Of a stretch of DNA of 64,000 nt, positions 56,052-64,000 are shown piece by piece. The stretch is taken from contig JARUPY010000536.1 in the NCBI GenBank assembly GCA_029817715.1, positions 992,001 to 1,056,000 of the forward strand. The letters run 5' to 3'. The position numbers and the translations under genes were made by a program. The notes under the pieces were generated by a model. The model made no database searches. It was not told the DNA's origin and was given only the letters and a program-made list of their open reading frames with translations. Positions within the stretch are counted from its first letter, which is position 1, and each line of letters begins with the position of its first letter. Source of the stretch: Melastoma dodecandrum. Lineage: Eukaryota > Streptophyta > Magnoliopsida > Myrtales > Melastomataceae.

Positions 56052-57842
56052 ATGGCCCAGCAGACCGTCGGTGATTTCTTCGTCCAGCGCCTGGAGGAGT
56101 GGGGCGTGAAGATCATCTTCGGCTACCCGGGAGACGGCATCAACGGCGTCCTGAAGGGGCTGGAGAAAGCTGGCGACAAGTTCACCTTCATCCAGGCGCG
56201 CCATGAGGAGATGGCCGCCTTCATGGCGGCGGCCTACGCCAAGTTCTCGGGCGAGACGGGGATCTGCCTCTCCACCGGCGGCCCGGGCGCCAGCCACATG
56301 ATCACCGGCCTGTACGACGCCAAGGCCGACCACCAGCCGGTGTTCGCCATCACCGGCGGCGCCGCCCGCTCGGTCCGGGGCGCCCACTACCAGCAGGAGA
56401 TCAACCTGGACCGCATGTTCGCCGACGTGGCGGACTTCGTGCAGGAGGCGCGCACGCCCCAGCAGGTGGCCATGCTGGTCGACCGCGGCATGCGCTTCGC
56501 CAAGTCGCGCAACGGCGTGGCGGTGGTGATCATGCCCAACGACCTTTCCGACAGCCCCTATGAGGCGCCGGGCCGGGCGCACGGCTTCACCCGCACCTCC
56601 GTCGGCTACGCCAAGCCGCACATCGTGCCGAAGGAGGCGGAGCTGCGCGCCGCCGCCGAGGTGCTGAACGCCGGCAAGAAGGTCGCCATCCTGGTCGGCG
56701 CCGGAGCGCTGCACGCCACCGACGAGGTGATCGCGATGGCCGACAAGCTGCAGGCGGGCGTGGCCAAGGCGCTGCTCGGCAAGGCGGCGCTGCCGGACGA
56801 CCTGCCCTTCGTCACCGGCACCATCGGCCTTCTGGGCACCAAGCCGTCCTCGGACATGATGGACGACTGCGACACCCTGCTGATGATCGGCACGGGTTTC
56901 CCGTGGGCGGAGTTCCTGCCCAAGACCGGCCAGGCCCGCGGCGTGCAGATCGACATCGACGCCACCATGCTGGGCTCGCGCTATCCCACCGAGGTGAATC
57001 TGCACGGCGAAAGCGTGGAGACCCTGCGCGCCCTGCTGCCGATGATCCAGTCCAAGGGCGAGAGCGCCTGGCGCAAGGGCATCGAGAAGGGCGTGAAGGA
57101 CTGGTGGGAGCTGATGGACAAGCGCGCCCACGCTCCGGCCAAGCCGGTGAACCCCCAGCGGGTGGTGTCCGAGCTGTCGCCCAAGCTGCCGTCCAACGCG
57201 ATCGTCACCTCCGACAGCGGCTCCTGCGCCAACTGGTACGCCCGGGACCTGAGGGTGAAGCGCGGCCAGATGCTCTCGCTGTCCGGCGGCCTGGCGTCGA
57301 TGGGGGCGGCGGTGCCCTACGCCATCGCCGCCAAGTTCGCCCATCCCGAGCGTCCGGTCGTCGCCCTGGTCGGCGACGGCGCGATGCAGATGAACAACAT
57401 GGCCGAGCTGATCACCGTCGCCAAGTACTACAAGACCTGGACCACGCCGACCTGGATCTGCTGCGTCTGGAACAACGAGGATCTGAACCAGGTCAGCTGG
57501 GAGCAGATCGTCATGGAGGGGATGCCGCGCTTCGAGACGACCCAGTCGATCCCGAGCGTGCCGTACCACAAGTTCGCCGAGCTGATCGGGCTAAAGGGCA
57601 TCTATGTCGACGATCCCAAGCAGCTCAGCGCCGCCTGGGACCAGGCGTTGGCCTCGCCGATCCCGGTGGTGCTGGAGGTGAAGACCGATCCGGCCATTCC
57701 GCCCCTGCCGCCGCACATCACGATCGACCAGGCCAAGAAGTTCATGAACACCCTCCAGCACACCCCGCCGGAGGAGTCGGTCGGCCTGATCAAAGGCGCC
57801 ATGAGCCAGGTGCTCGCCTCGGTCACCGGCCACAAGGAATGA
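56052..57842 (+). CDS. ThDP-dependent enzyme, pyruvate oxidase (PoxB)-like
   Basis: 596 residues from ATG 56052 (AGGAG upstream). Three ThDP-enzyme domains: PYR, beginning VQRLEEWGVKIIFGYPGDG with catalytic-type E52 in ARHEEMAAF; a central nucleotide-binding domain; and PP with ThDP motif VGDGAMQMNNMAELITVAKY. It is nearest in look to pyruvate oxidase / acetolactate synthase-like proteins of the PoxB group. E. coli PoxB is a membrane-bound quinone-reducing enzyme under stress control (family knowledge). It heads the run of genes that continues to the window edge and overlaps the next gene by 4 bp. Confidence 0.92.
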   Translation: MAQQTVGDFFVQRLEEWGVKIIFGYPGDGINGVLKGLEKAGDKFTFIQARHEEMAAFMAAAYAKFSGETGICLSTGGPGASHMITGLYDAKADHQPVFAITGGAARSVRGAHYQQEINLDRMFADVADFVQEARTPQQVAMLVDRGMRFAKSRNGVAVVIMPNDLSDSPYEAPGRAHGFTRTSVGYAKPHIVPKEAELRAAAEVLNAGKKVAILVGAGALHATDEVIAMADKLQAGVAKALLGKAALPDDLPFVTGTIGLLGTKPSSDMMDDCDTLLMIGTGFPWAEFLPKTGQARGVQIDIDATMLGSRYPTEVNLHGESVETLRALLPMIQSKGESAWRKGIEKGVKDWWELMDKRAHAPAKPVNPQRVVSELSPKLPSNAIVTSDSGSCANWYARDLRVKRGQMLSLSGGLASMGAAVPYAIAAKFAHPERPVVALVGDGAMQMNNMAELITVAKYYKTWTTPTWICCVWNNEDLNQVSWEQIVMEGMPRFETTQSIPSVPYHKFAELIGLKGIYVDDPKQLSAAWDQALASPIPVVLEVKTDPAIPPLPPHITIDQAKKFMNTLQHTPPEESVGLIKGAMSQVLASVTGHKE

Positions 57843-58825
57843 GCCGGGCCAGCGGCGGGAGCTGGGCCTCCGATCCGGCGGCGGCCAAGCTCCTCGGCTC
57901 TCTGGCGCTCGGCGCGGCCGGGATCGCTGGCGCAGCTCTGATCGGCGACCTGCTCGTCGCGGCGCCGGAGCCCCGGCGCAAGAGCATCTGGCCGCTCGGG
58001 CGTCGCCGGGGAGACGGGGAGGCAAGGGCGCTGCACCTCGCCTCCGCCCTGCTCGGCGCGTCGGTCCTGGCCGACAGCGCGGTGGAGCACTACCGCGGCG
58101 GCTTCGAGAACCCGGGCATGTACACGCCGTTGGCGACCTCGGCCCTGGCGATCGCGGCGGCCGTGGACGGGGCCAGCGGCGCGCGCCTGCCGCGGCGGGT
58201 GCGCGACGGCGCCTACGGCCTGGCCGGCGCGGTCGGGGCGATCGGCTTCGGCTTCCACGTCTACAACGTGCTGCGCCGGCCGGGCGGCCTGAATTGGCTG
58301 AACGCCTTCTACGCCGCCCCGATCGGCGCGCCGGCGGCCCTGACCCTGTCCGGCGCGCTGGGTCTGGCCGCGAACGAGCTGGCCGAGAGCGAGGCGCCGT
58401 CCGGCCTGCAGATCCTCGGCTTCCCGGTCGGGCGGGCGCTTTCGGCGCTCAGCGCCTTCGGCCTGATGGGCACGGTGGGGGAGGCGGGACTGCTGCATTT
58501 CCGCGGCGCGTTCCAGAACCCCTTCATGTACCTGCCGGTCAGCCTGCCGCCGGTGGCCGCGGCCCTGACCGCCAAGGCGGCGATCGAGCCGAAACGGCCT
58601 CGGGACGCCCGCCCGCTGACCCGGGCATGGCTGTGGCTGACGTCGGTCCTGGGCGTGGCTGGGGTGGGCTTCCACGCCTATGGCGTCTCGCGCGCCATGG
58701 GCGGCTGGCGCAACTGGACCCAGAACGTGGTGGACGGCCCCCCGCTGCCGGCGCCGCCCAGCTTCTCCGCCCTGGCCCTCGCCGCCCTCGCGGCCCTCCG
58801 GCTGAGGGATTTGGAGGATGAGTGA
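57839..58825 (+). CDS. Polytopic membrane protein with internal duplication and paired histidines
   Basis: 328 residues, about eight hydrophobic segments. It has two homologous halves. Half 1: EHYRGGFENPGMY (H84), GFGFHVY (H140), NWL and PIGAPAAL. Half 2: LHFRGAFQNPFMY (H220), GVGFHAY (H279), NWT and PLPAPPS. The distances between the paired motifs are 56 and 59 residues. I do not recognise a named family. The gene overlaps the ThDP enzyme by 4 bp (ATGA) and the next dehydrogenase subunit gene by 8 bp, so it belongs to this operon. Heme or metal ligation by the four His is a hypothesis. Confidence 0.8.
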   Translation: MSRASGGSWASDPAAAKLLGSLALGAAGIAGAALIGDLLVAAPEPRRKSIWPLGRRRGDGEARALHLASALLGASVLADSAVEHYRGGFENPGMYTPLATSALAIAAAVDGASGARLPRRVRDGAYGLAGAVGAIGFGFHVYNVLRRPGGLNWLNAFYAAPIGAPAALTLSGALGLAANELAESEAPSGLQILGFPVGRALSALSAFGLMGTVGEAGLLHFRGAFQNPFMYLPVSLPPVAAALTAKAAIEPKRPRDARPLTRAWLWLTSVLGVAGVGFHAYGVSRAMGGWRNWTQNVVDGPPLPAPPSFSALALAALAALRLRDLEDE

Positions 58826-59459
58826 GCGCTATCCCGGGTACGACGTCCTGGACAAGCGCTGGACGCCATCGTGGAACGCCAAGACCCGCTCGGTCATCGA
58901 CCGCCGGCTGGCGATCCACCCTGGCCCCCGCTTCCTGCCCCCGGAGCTGTTCGGCGTGCTCCAGGCGCTGTGCGGACGCATCCTGCCCCAGGACGACCGG
59001 CAGACGCCCGTGCCGCTGGCGGCCTTCGTGGACGAGGTGCTGCTCCTGGACAAGCGGGCCGGCTATCGCCACGCCCGCCTTCCGCCCCTGCGCGAAGCCT
59101 GGACCCGCGGGCTGCAGGGGCTGGAGGACGAGGCGCGCGAGGCCTACTGGCAGCGCTTCGTCGACCTCGATCCCGCCTCGCAGGACCAGCTGATCGACCG
59201 GATGCAGCGGGGCGAGCTGAAGGGCCGCAGCTGGGGCGACATGCCCTGCGCCCTGTTCTTCAGCGACCGGGTGATGGCCGAAATCCCGCGCGCCTACTAC
59301 GCCCACCCGCTGGCCTGGAACGAGATCGGCTTCGGCGGCCCCGCCTCGCCCCGGGGCTACGTGCGGCTGGACGCCGATAAGCGCGATCCCTGGGAGGCTG
59401 CCGAGGCCGGGGAGGATGTGGCCAAGGCGCGGAAGGCGAACAGCCGTGTTGGGCGCTGA
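58818..59459 (+). CDS. Gluconate 2-dehydrogenase subunit 3-family protein, copy 1
   Basis: 213 residues. The Gluconate_2-dh3 fold: SERYPGYDVLDKRW, LQALCGRILPQDD and a C-terminal AWNEIGFGGPASPRGYVRL with RDPWEA. In gluconate dehydrogenases this is the gamma subunit bound to the GMC flavoprotein (family knowledge). Usual members have a Tat signal; this one has none visible. ATG 58818 overlaps the membrane-protein gene by 8 bp. The paired GMC gene follows after a 149-bp repeat. Confidence 0.88.
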   Translation: MSERYPGYDVLDKRWTPSWNAKTRSVIDRRLAIHPGPRFLPPELFGVLQALCGRILPQDDRQTPVPLAAFVDEVLLLDKRAGYRHARLPPLREAWTRGLQGLEDEAREAYWQRFVDLDPASQDQLIDRMQRGELKGRSWGDMPCALFFSDRVMAEIPRAYYAHPLAWNEIGFGGPASPRGYVRLDADKRDPWEAAEAGEDVAKARKANSRVGR

Positions 59460-59472
59460 TTGTCTTGCACCA

Positions 59473-59621
59473 CCCTTCCCCCTCGAAGGGGGAAGGGCAG
59501 GGATGGGGGTGCGGGCAGGCCGTTTACGGTTGCCCACAGGAGACGGCGCCGCCTCCAACGCCACGCGCATTTCACGCAGCGCACGCACCCCCACCCAACC
59601 CTCCCCCTTCGAGGGGGAGGG
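59473..59621 (+). repeat. 149-bp compound palindrome element, copy B
   Basis: Begins 13 nt after the subunit-3 stop and ends 27 nt before the GMC start at 59649. Same terminal palindromes and CACCCCCACCC segment as the other copies; the middle palindrome is reduced to GGCGCCGCC. It fills the only sizeable gap between the two genes of this pair. Confidence 0.93.
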
Positions 59622-59648
59622 CTCCGGCCAGATTACAGCGTGCGTCGC

Positions 59649-61295
59649 ATGAACCCTCTGACGGAAGAGCTCATTCCCCGCGCCCGGGACGGCCGCGCGC
59701 CGGACGTGTTCGAGGCGGGCGGCTGGGTTCCGATGCGCCAGTTCGGCGAGAGCGAGGAGGTCGACTTCGCCATCGTGGGCACGGGCGCCGGCGGCGCCAC
59801 GCTGGCGGCCCGGCTGGCGGAGCAGGGCTGCTCCGTCGTCGCCTTCGACGCGGGGCCGTTCTACCGCCCGCTCGAGGACTTCGCCTCCGACGAGGAGGAA
59901 CAGTCAAAGCTCTACTGGCTCGACGAGCGGATCGTCGATGGCGAGACGCCCATCGTCATGGGCGGCAACAACTCCGGCAAGTGCGTCGGCGGCTCGATGG
60001 TGCACTTCGCCATGGTGTCGCTGCGCTTCCGGCCCGAACACTTCAAGTCCAGGTCCAAGCTGGGCTACGGCATCGACTGGCCGATCCCCTGGCGCGAGAT
60101 GTGGAAGTATTACGGCGAGGTGGAGCGGGCGCTCTCCATCTCCGGCCCGCTCGCCTATCCCTGGGGCCCGCACCGGCCGGCCTATCCCTATCGCCCGCAC
60201 CCGATGAACGCCTCGGCCCAGGCGATGGCGGTGGGCTGCGAGGCGATGGGGATGGGCTGGGCGCCCATGCCGCTGGCCACCGTCTCCGCGCCGCGGGGTA
60301 AAGCGCCCCCGTGCGTGTACCGCGGCTTCTGCCGCTTCGGCTGCTCCACCAACGCCAAGCAGAGCACCCTGACCGTCTGGATCCCCCAGGCCCTGGCGGC
60401 GGGGGCGGAAATCCGCGACCTGGCGATGGTGGGGCGGGTCGAGCTCGGCTCCAACGGCCGTGTCACGGGAGTCCACTACCATCGCGAGGGCCAGTGGCGC
60501 TTCCAGCGGGCGAAGAACGTCGTGGTTGCGGGCTACGCCATCGAGACGCCGCGCCTGCTGCTGAACTCCGCCTGCCCCGGCGCGCCGGACGGGCTGGCCA
60601 ACAGCTCCGGCTTGGTCGGCAAGTATCTGATGACCCAGCCGAACCAGGGCGTCTGGGGCCGCTTGGACCAGGAGATCCGCTGGAACAAGGCGCCGCCCTC
60701 CACCTGCGTGTCCGAGCACTGGAACTATAGTGACAGGAAGGACTTCCCCGGCGGCTATACGCTGATGAACCAGGGACCGATGCCGCAGGAGTGGGTCAAC
60801 GTCCAGGTCGGCGCCAAGGGGCTGTGGGGCGAGGGGCTGCGCCGCGCCATGCTCGACTACAACCACATGGTCGGGATCAAGGTGGTGGGCGAGTGCCTGC
60901 CGAACGAGAAGAACACCGTCACGCTGGCCGACGAGGTGGACCAGTACGGCCTGCCCATCGCCCGGATCACCTTCGGCTGGAGCGACGAGGACAAGGCGCT
61001 GATCCGCCACGCCATGGACCAGATGCAAGGGTGCGTGGAGGCGGCAGGTGCCCGGGACATCTTCCGCCAGGAGAACGACACCAACCACCTGAACGGCACC
61101 GCCCGCATGGGCGCGGACCGCAGGACCAGCGTGGTCGACGCCGACTGCCGCAGCTGGGACATCCCCAACCTGTGGATCTGCGATGGCTCGGTATTTCCGA
61201 CGGTGGGCGGGGTGAACCCCTCGCTGACCATCCAGGCCGTCGCCCTGCGCACCGCCGACCGCATCGCCCAGCTGAACAGGCGGGGTGAGCTGTGA
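59649..61295 (+). CDS. GMC-family flavoprotein oxidoreductase, copy 1
   Basis: 548 residues. FAD motif GTGAGG (residues 44-49) in VDFAIVGTGAGGATLAARLAEQG; further marks are ETPRLLLNSA, the TNHLNGTARMG catalytic region (His-Asn type) and SVFPTVGGVNPSLTIQA at the end. It matches the large subunit of gluconate/sugar dehydrogenases with a Cys-rich YRGFCRFGCSTNAK insert. No signal peptide. Partner: the subunit-3 protein just upstream. Strongly similar to the GMC at 62085. Substrate unknown. Confidence 0.93.
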   Translation: MNPLTEELIPRARDGRAPDVFEAGGWVPMRQFGESEEVDFAIVGTGAGGATLAARLAEQGCSVVAFDAGPFYRPLEDFASDEEEQSKLYWLDERIVDGETPIVMGGNNSGKCVGGSMVHFAMVSLRFRPEHFKSRSKLGYGIDWPIPWREMWKYYGEVERALSISGPLAYPWGPHRPAYPYRPHPMNASAQAMAVGCEAMGMGWAPMPLATVSAPRGKAPPCVYRGFCRFGCSTNAKQSTLTVWIPQALAAGAEIRDLAMVGRVELGSNGRVTGVHYHREGQWRFQRAKNVVVAGYAIETPRLLLNSACPGAPDGLANSSGLVGKYLMTQPNQGVWGRLDQEIRWNKAPPSTCVSEHWNYSDRKDFPGGYTLMNQGPMPQEWVNVQVGAKGLWGEGLRRAMLDYNHMVGIKVVGECLPNEKNTVTLADEVDQYGLPIARITFGWSDEDKALIRHAMDQMQGCVEAAGARDIFRQENDTNHLNGTARMGADRRTSVVDADCRSWDIPNLWICDGSVFPTVGGVNPSLTIQAVALRTADRIAQLNRRGEL

Positions 61296-61309
61296 CCTTC
61301 AATGCCGAA

Positions 61310-61458
61310 CCCTTCCCCCTCGAAGGGGGAAGGGCAGGGATGGGGGTGAGTGCAGGCGGTGTGTGGAAGCCCATGGGAGGCGGCGCCGCCTCCCGCGCCA
61401 AGCTCATCCCACGCAGCGCGCGCACCCCCACCCAACCCTCCCCCTTCGAGGGGGAGGG
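61310..61458 (+). repeat. 149-bp compound palindrome element, copy C
   Basis: Begins 14 nt after the GMC stop and ends 15 nt before the second subunit-3 start at 61474. Contains the full GGGAGGCGGCGCCGCCTCCC middle palindrome. The purine-rich right end and GAGGACC beyond it lie where the next ribosome site should be. Confidence 0.93.
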
Positions 61459-61473
61459 CCGAGGACCAAGGTC

Positions 61474-62088
61474 ATGACCGCCCGCTATCCCGGCTACGAC
61501 GTGCTGTCCAAGTGGGAGAGCGTGTCGTTCGACACCCTCACCCGCGGGGTGATCCGCCAGCGGCTGGCGAACCCGCCGCCGCGGCGGTTCTTCAGCGAAG
61601 CCGCGTTCGCCCTGCTCGCCGCCGTCGCCGCCCGCCTGGCCCCCACGCCCGAAGACGGCGAGCAGCCGCCGATCGCGCCGTGGATCGATGCGGAGCTGCA
61701 GGAGCGCCGCGACGAGGGCTATCGCCTCGAGCACATGCCCCCGATCCAGGACGCCTGGCGCACCGGGCTGGCGCTGCTGGCCGAGGAGGCGCTGGCCCAG
61801 CACGGCCGCCCGTTCGAGCAGCTCGACGAGGCGAGCCAGCTCGCCTTCCTGAAGCGCTGGGAGGCGGGGGAGGTCGACCCCGCCCGCTGGTCCGCCCTGG
61901 ACGCCAGGGGCTTCTTCACCGAGGTGCTGAAGTCGGTGGTCGGCGTCTACTACGCCTTCCCGGTGGCGTGGAACGAGATCGGCTTCGGCGGCCCGGCCAG
62001 CCCGCGGGGCTATGTCCGCCTCGGCCTGAACGACCGCGACCCCTGGGAAGCCAAGGAATCCAAAGAAGCCCCGGAGGCGAAGCGTTGA
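61474..62088 (+). CDS. Gluconate 2-dehydrogenase subunit 3-family protein, copy 2
   Basis: 204 residues. Shares RYPGYDVLSKW, AWNEIGFGGPASPRGYVRL and RDPWEAK with copy 1, but the middle differs, so the duplication is not recent. No Tat signal visible. Its TGA overlaps the next TTG start (TTGA), so it is tightly coupled to its GMC partner, unlike copy 1. Confidence 0.88.
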   Translation: MTARYPGYDVLSKWESVSFDTLTRGVIRQRLANPPPRRFFSEAAFALLAAVAARLAPTPEDGEQPPIAPWIDAELQERRDEGYRLEHMPPIQDAWRTGLALLAEEALAQHGRPFEQLDEASQLAFLKRWEAGEVDPARWSALDARGFFTEVLKSVVGVYYAFPVAWNEIGFGGPASPRGYVRLGLNDRDPWEAKESKEAPEAKR

Positions 62089-63737
62089 GCGCCCACGCCC
62101 GCCACCGCCCCGAACGGCCCCGCGCCAAGGACGGTCAGGCGCCCGACGTCTTCGTCCCCGGCGGCAGCACGCCGATGCGCTGCTATCGCGACAGCGAGGA
62201 GGTCGACTTCGCCATCGTCGGCTCCGGCGCGGGCGGCGGGACGCTGGCCATGCGGCTGGCGGAGAAGGGCTTTTCCGTCGTCTGCTTCGACGCCGGCCCA
62301 TACTGGCGGCCGCTCGACGACTTCGCCTCGGACGAGCTGGCGCAGGAGGTGCTGTACTGGACCGACCCGCGCATCACCGGCGGCGCCGACCCCATCGCCC
62401 TGGCCGGCAACAACTGCGGGCGCGGCGTCGGCGGCTCTACCGTGCACTACAGCATGATCGCGCTGCGCTGGCGGCCGGACTGGTTCAAGTCGCGGACCAA
62501 GCTCGGCTTCGGCTTCGACTGGCCCCTGACCTATGCAGAGCTTGAGCCCTACTACGCCGCGGTGGAGAGGGCGCTCTGCGTCTCCGGCCCGGTGCACTAT
62601 CCGTGGGGGCCGCCGCGCGGGCCCTATCCCTACCGGCCCCACGAGGTGAACGCCCCCGGGCTGATCCTGGGGCGTGGGGCGGAGAAGCTGGGGGTGAAGT
62701 GGTGCTCCACCCCGATCGCCACCGTCTCTGCGCCGCGGGGCAAGAGCCCGCCGTGCGTCTACCGCGGCTGGTGCCACTACGGCTGCTCGACCAACGCCAA
62801 GCAGAGCGTGCTGGTCGCCTTCATGCCCCGGGCGCTCGCCGCCGGGGCGGAAATCCGCGACATGGCTATGGTCGGCCGGATCGAGACCACGGCCGACGGC
62901 GCCCGCGCCACGGGCGTGCACTACCACCGCGAAGGCGAATGGCGGTTCCAGAAGGCGAAGAACGTGGTGGTCGCCGGCTACGCCATCGAGACGCCGCGGC
63001 TGCTGCTGAACTCCGCCACGGACAGGCATCCGCACGGCCTGGCCAACAGCTCCGGCCTGGTGGGCACGCACCTGACCACCCACGCCGGCCCCGGCGTGTG
63101 GGCCACCTTCGACGAGGAGATCCGCTGGTACAAGGGGCCGCCCAACATGGCGGTGACCGAGCACTGGAACTACACCGACGAGGGCAAGGACTTCCACGGC
63201 GGCTACGCCTTCATGAGCCAGGGCCCCCTGGCGCGCGAGTGGGCCCAGGCCCAGGCGGGCCGGGGCCTGTGGGGCGCCGAGCTGCAGCGCGAGATGGCCA
63301 GCTACAACCACGCCTGCGGCTTCGTCCCCGTCGCGGCGGTGGACGCCCAGCCGCAGAACGCCGTCACCGTCGTCGACGAGCTGGACCAATACGGGCTGAA
63401 GATCCCCAAGGTCACCTTCGGCTATTCCGACAACGACCGGCGGCTGCAGGCTCACGCCAAGCGCTTCATGCGCCAGATGCTGGAGGCGGCGGGCGGGCGT
63501 GACTTGTGGGAGAACGACGACACCAGCCACCTGCTCGGCACCGCCCGCATGGGCGCCGATCGCGAGACCAGCGTGGTCGACGCCGACGGCCGCAGCTGGG
63601 ACATCCCCAACCTGTGGGTCTGCGACGGCTCGCTGTTCCCCACCTCCGGCTCGGTGAACCCCTCACTGACCATCCAGGCCCTGGCCTGGCGCATCGCCGA
63701 CCGCATCGAGGCGCTGAACGGCCGGGGTGAGCTGTGA
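62085..63737 (+). CDS. GMC-family flavoprotein oxidoreductase, copy 2
   Basis: 550 residues, TTG start at 62085 overlapping the preceding stop. FAD motif GSGAGG in VDFAIVGSGAGGGTLAMRLAEKG. It shares ETPRLLLNSA, YRGWCHYGCSTNAKQS and the final SVVDADGRSWDIPNLWVCDGS region (split) with copy 1, and TSHLLGTARMG replaces TNHLNGTARMG. Likely forms a second dehydrogenase with the copy-2 small subunit. Substrate unknown. Confidence 0.93.
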   Translation: MSAHARHRPERPRAKDGQAPDVFVPGGSTPMRCYRDSEEVDFAIVGSGAGGGTLAMRLAEKGFSVVCFDAGPYWRPLDDFASDELAQEVLYWTDPRITGGADPIALAGNNCGRGVGGSTVHYSMIALRWRPDWFKSRTKLGFGFDWPLTYAELEPYYAAVERALCVSGPVHYPWGPPRGPYPYRPHEVNAPGLILGRGAEKLGVKWCSTPIATVSAPRGKSPPCVYRGWCHYGCSTNAKQSVLVAFMPRALAAGAEIRDMAMVGRIETTADGARATGVHYHREGEWRFQKAKNVVVAGYAIETPRLLLNSATDRHPHGLANSSGLVGTHLTTHAGPGVWATFDEEIRWYKGPPNMAVTEHWNYTDEGKDFHGGYAFMSQGPLAREWAQAQAGRGLWGAELQREMASYNHACGFVPVAAVDAQPQNAVTVVDELDQYGLKIPKVTFGYSDNDRRLQAHAKRFMRQMLEAAGGRDLWENDDTSHLLGTARMGADRETSVVDADGRSWDIPNLWVCDGSLFPTSGSVNPSLTIQALAWRIADRIEALNGRGEL

Positions 63738-63748
63738 GGCCTCTGGAA

Positions 63749-63897
63749 CCCTTCCCCCTCGAAGGGGGAAGGGCAGGGATGGGGGTGGAGGCAGGCGGTG
63801 TGTGGAGAGGCGCTGGAGGCGCCGCCGCCTCGTATGCGCTCCGCTTCAACGACAGCGCGCACACCCCCACCCAACCCTCCCCCTTCGAGGGGGAGGG
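63749..63897 (+). repeat. 149-bp compound palindrome element, copy D
   Basis: Begins 11 nt after the second GMC stop and ends 21 nt before the LldD-like start at 63919. Middle palindrome altered (GGAGGCGCCGCCGCC). Exact 149-bp length is kept. Confidence 0.93.
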
Positions 63898-63918
63898 CTC
63901 AGCGTCGGAGCGCCCCTC

Positions 63919-64000
63919 ATGAGCGTCATCGTCAACATCGGCGACCTGCGCGAGCGGGCGCGGCGGAAGCTGCCGCAGGCGGTGTTCCAGTACGTGGACG
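63919..64000 (+). CDS. FMN-dependent alpha-hydroxy-acid dehydrogenase (LldD-like), 5' end only
   Basis: Only 27 codons are in the window. The start MSVIVNIGDLRERARRKLPQ followed by AVFQYVD matches the N-terminus of L-lactate dehydrogenase/glycolate oxidase-type FMN enzymes. It continues beyond the right edge. Same direction as the GMC run. Confidence 0.75.
   Translation, partial: MSVIVNIGDLRERARRKLPQAVFQYVD

Overview
The window is about 64 kb of very GC-rich DNA with densely packed, short-spaced genes on both strands. It reads as chromosomal core genome of an alphaproteobacterium, most likely Caulobacteraceae (Phenylobacterium/Caulobacter-like). Reasons: an UrcA-family protein, a GCTANAWC-like -10 in front of rpoH, many GTG/TTG starts, the short CCCGGCGAAGGCCGGG inverted repeats typical of this group, and the family mix. 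The genus is an inference. I see no rRNA, tRNA, CRISPR array, prophage or transposase.

Layout. 1-4.1 kb (minus): aconitase (cut by the left edge) and a Kup potassium transporter. 4.1-9.7 kb (plus): an orphan TadG-like vWA protein, an NPP-type phosphodiesterase, an MFS exporter and a Do-like periplasmic protease. 9.9-16.3 kb: a UbiH-type hydroxylase, a double-retropepsin/TPR protein, a TPR-glycosyltransferase and an aldo/keto-reductase-fold protein lacking catalytic residues. 16.4-22.7 kb (plus): bioB-hisI, an RluD-type pseudouridine synthase, rpoH, a GFA protein, RraA and a metallophosphoesterase. 22.7-32.8 kb: a SPOUT RNA methyltransferase, a lipid-linked glycosylation module (GT39, GtrB-like GT2, methyltransferase, GtrA), a molybdopterin oxidoreductase, another GT2 and galE. 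32.8-38.4 kb: small exported proteins, pterin carbinolamine dehydratase, argJ, a degenerate Pcm-like protein, a VOC protein, an ABC solute-binding lipoprotein and UrcA. 38.5-44.7 kb: ABC-F ATPase, SRPBCC and IscU-like proteins, yidD-thrS-GT2. 45.2-55.9 kb: OmpA with a polyproline linker, a WYL regulator, PBP1A, a YcgN-type protein, queG, a NUDIX hydrolase, a CMD protein, an FAD-linked oxidase and a SIMPL protein.

56-64 kb (plus) is the most interesting part. One co-directional run holds a PoxB-like ThDP enzyme behind a candidate EcfG/SigT stress promoter, then a membrane protein built from an internal duplication with two His pairs. After these come two consecutive 'gluconate 2-dehydrogenase subunit 3' + GMC oxidoreductase pairs and the start of an LldD-like FMN oxidase. 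Three copies of a 149-bp compound palindrome sit in this run, each 11-14 nt after a stop codon. A fourth copy follows the Do-like protease at 9.7 kb. The run looks like a stress-inducible periplasmic or membrane-linked oxidation system with an unusual electron acceptor; that function is a hypothesis.
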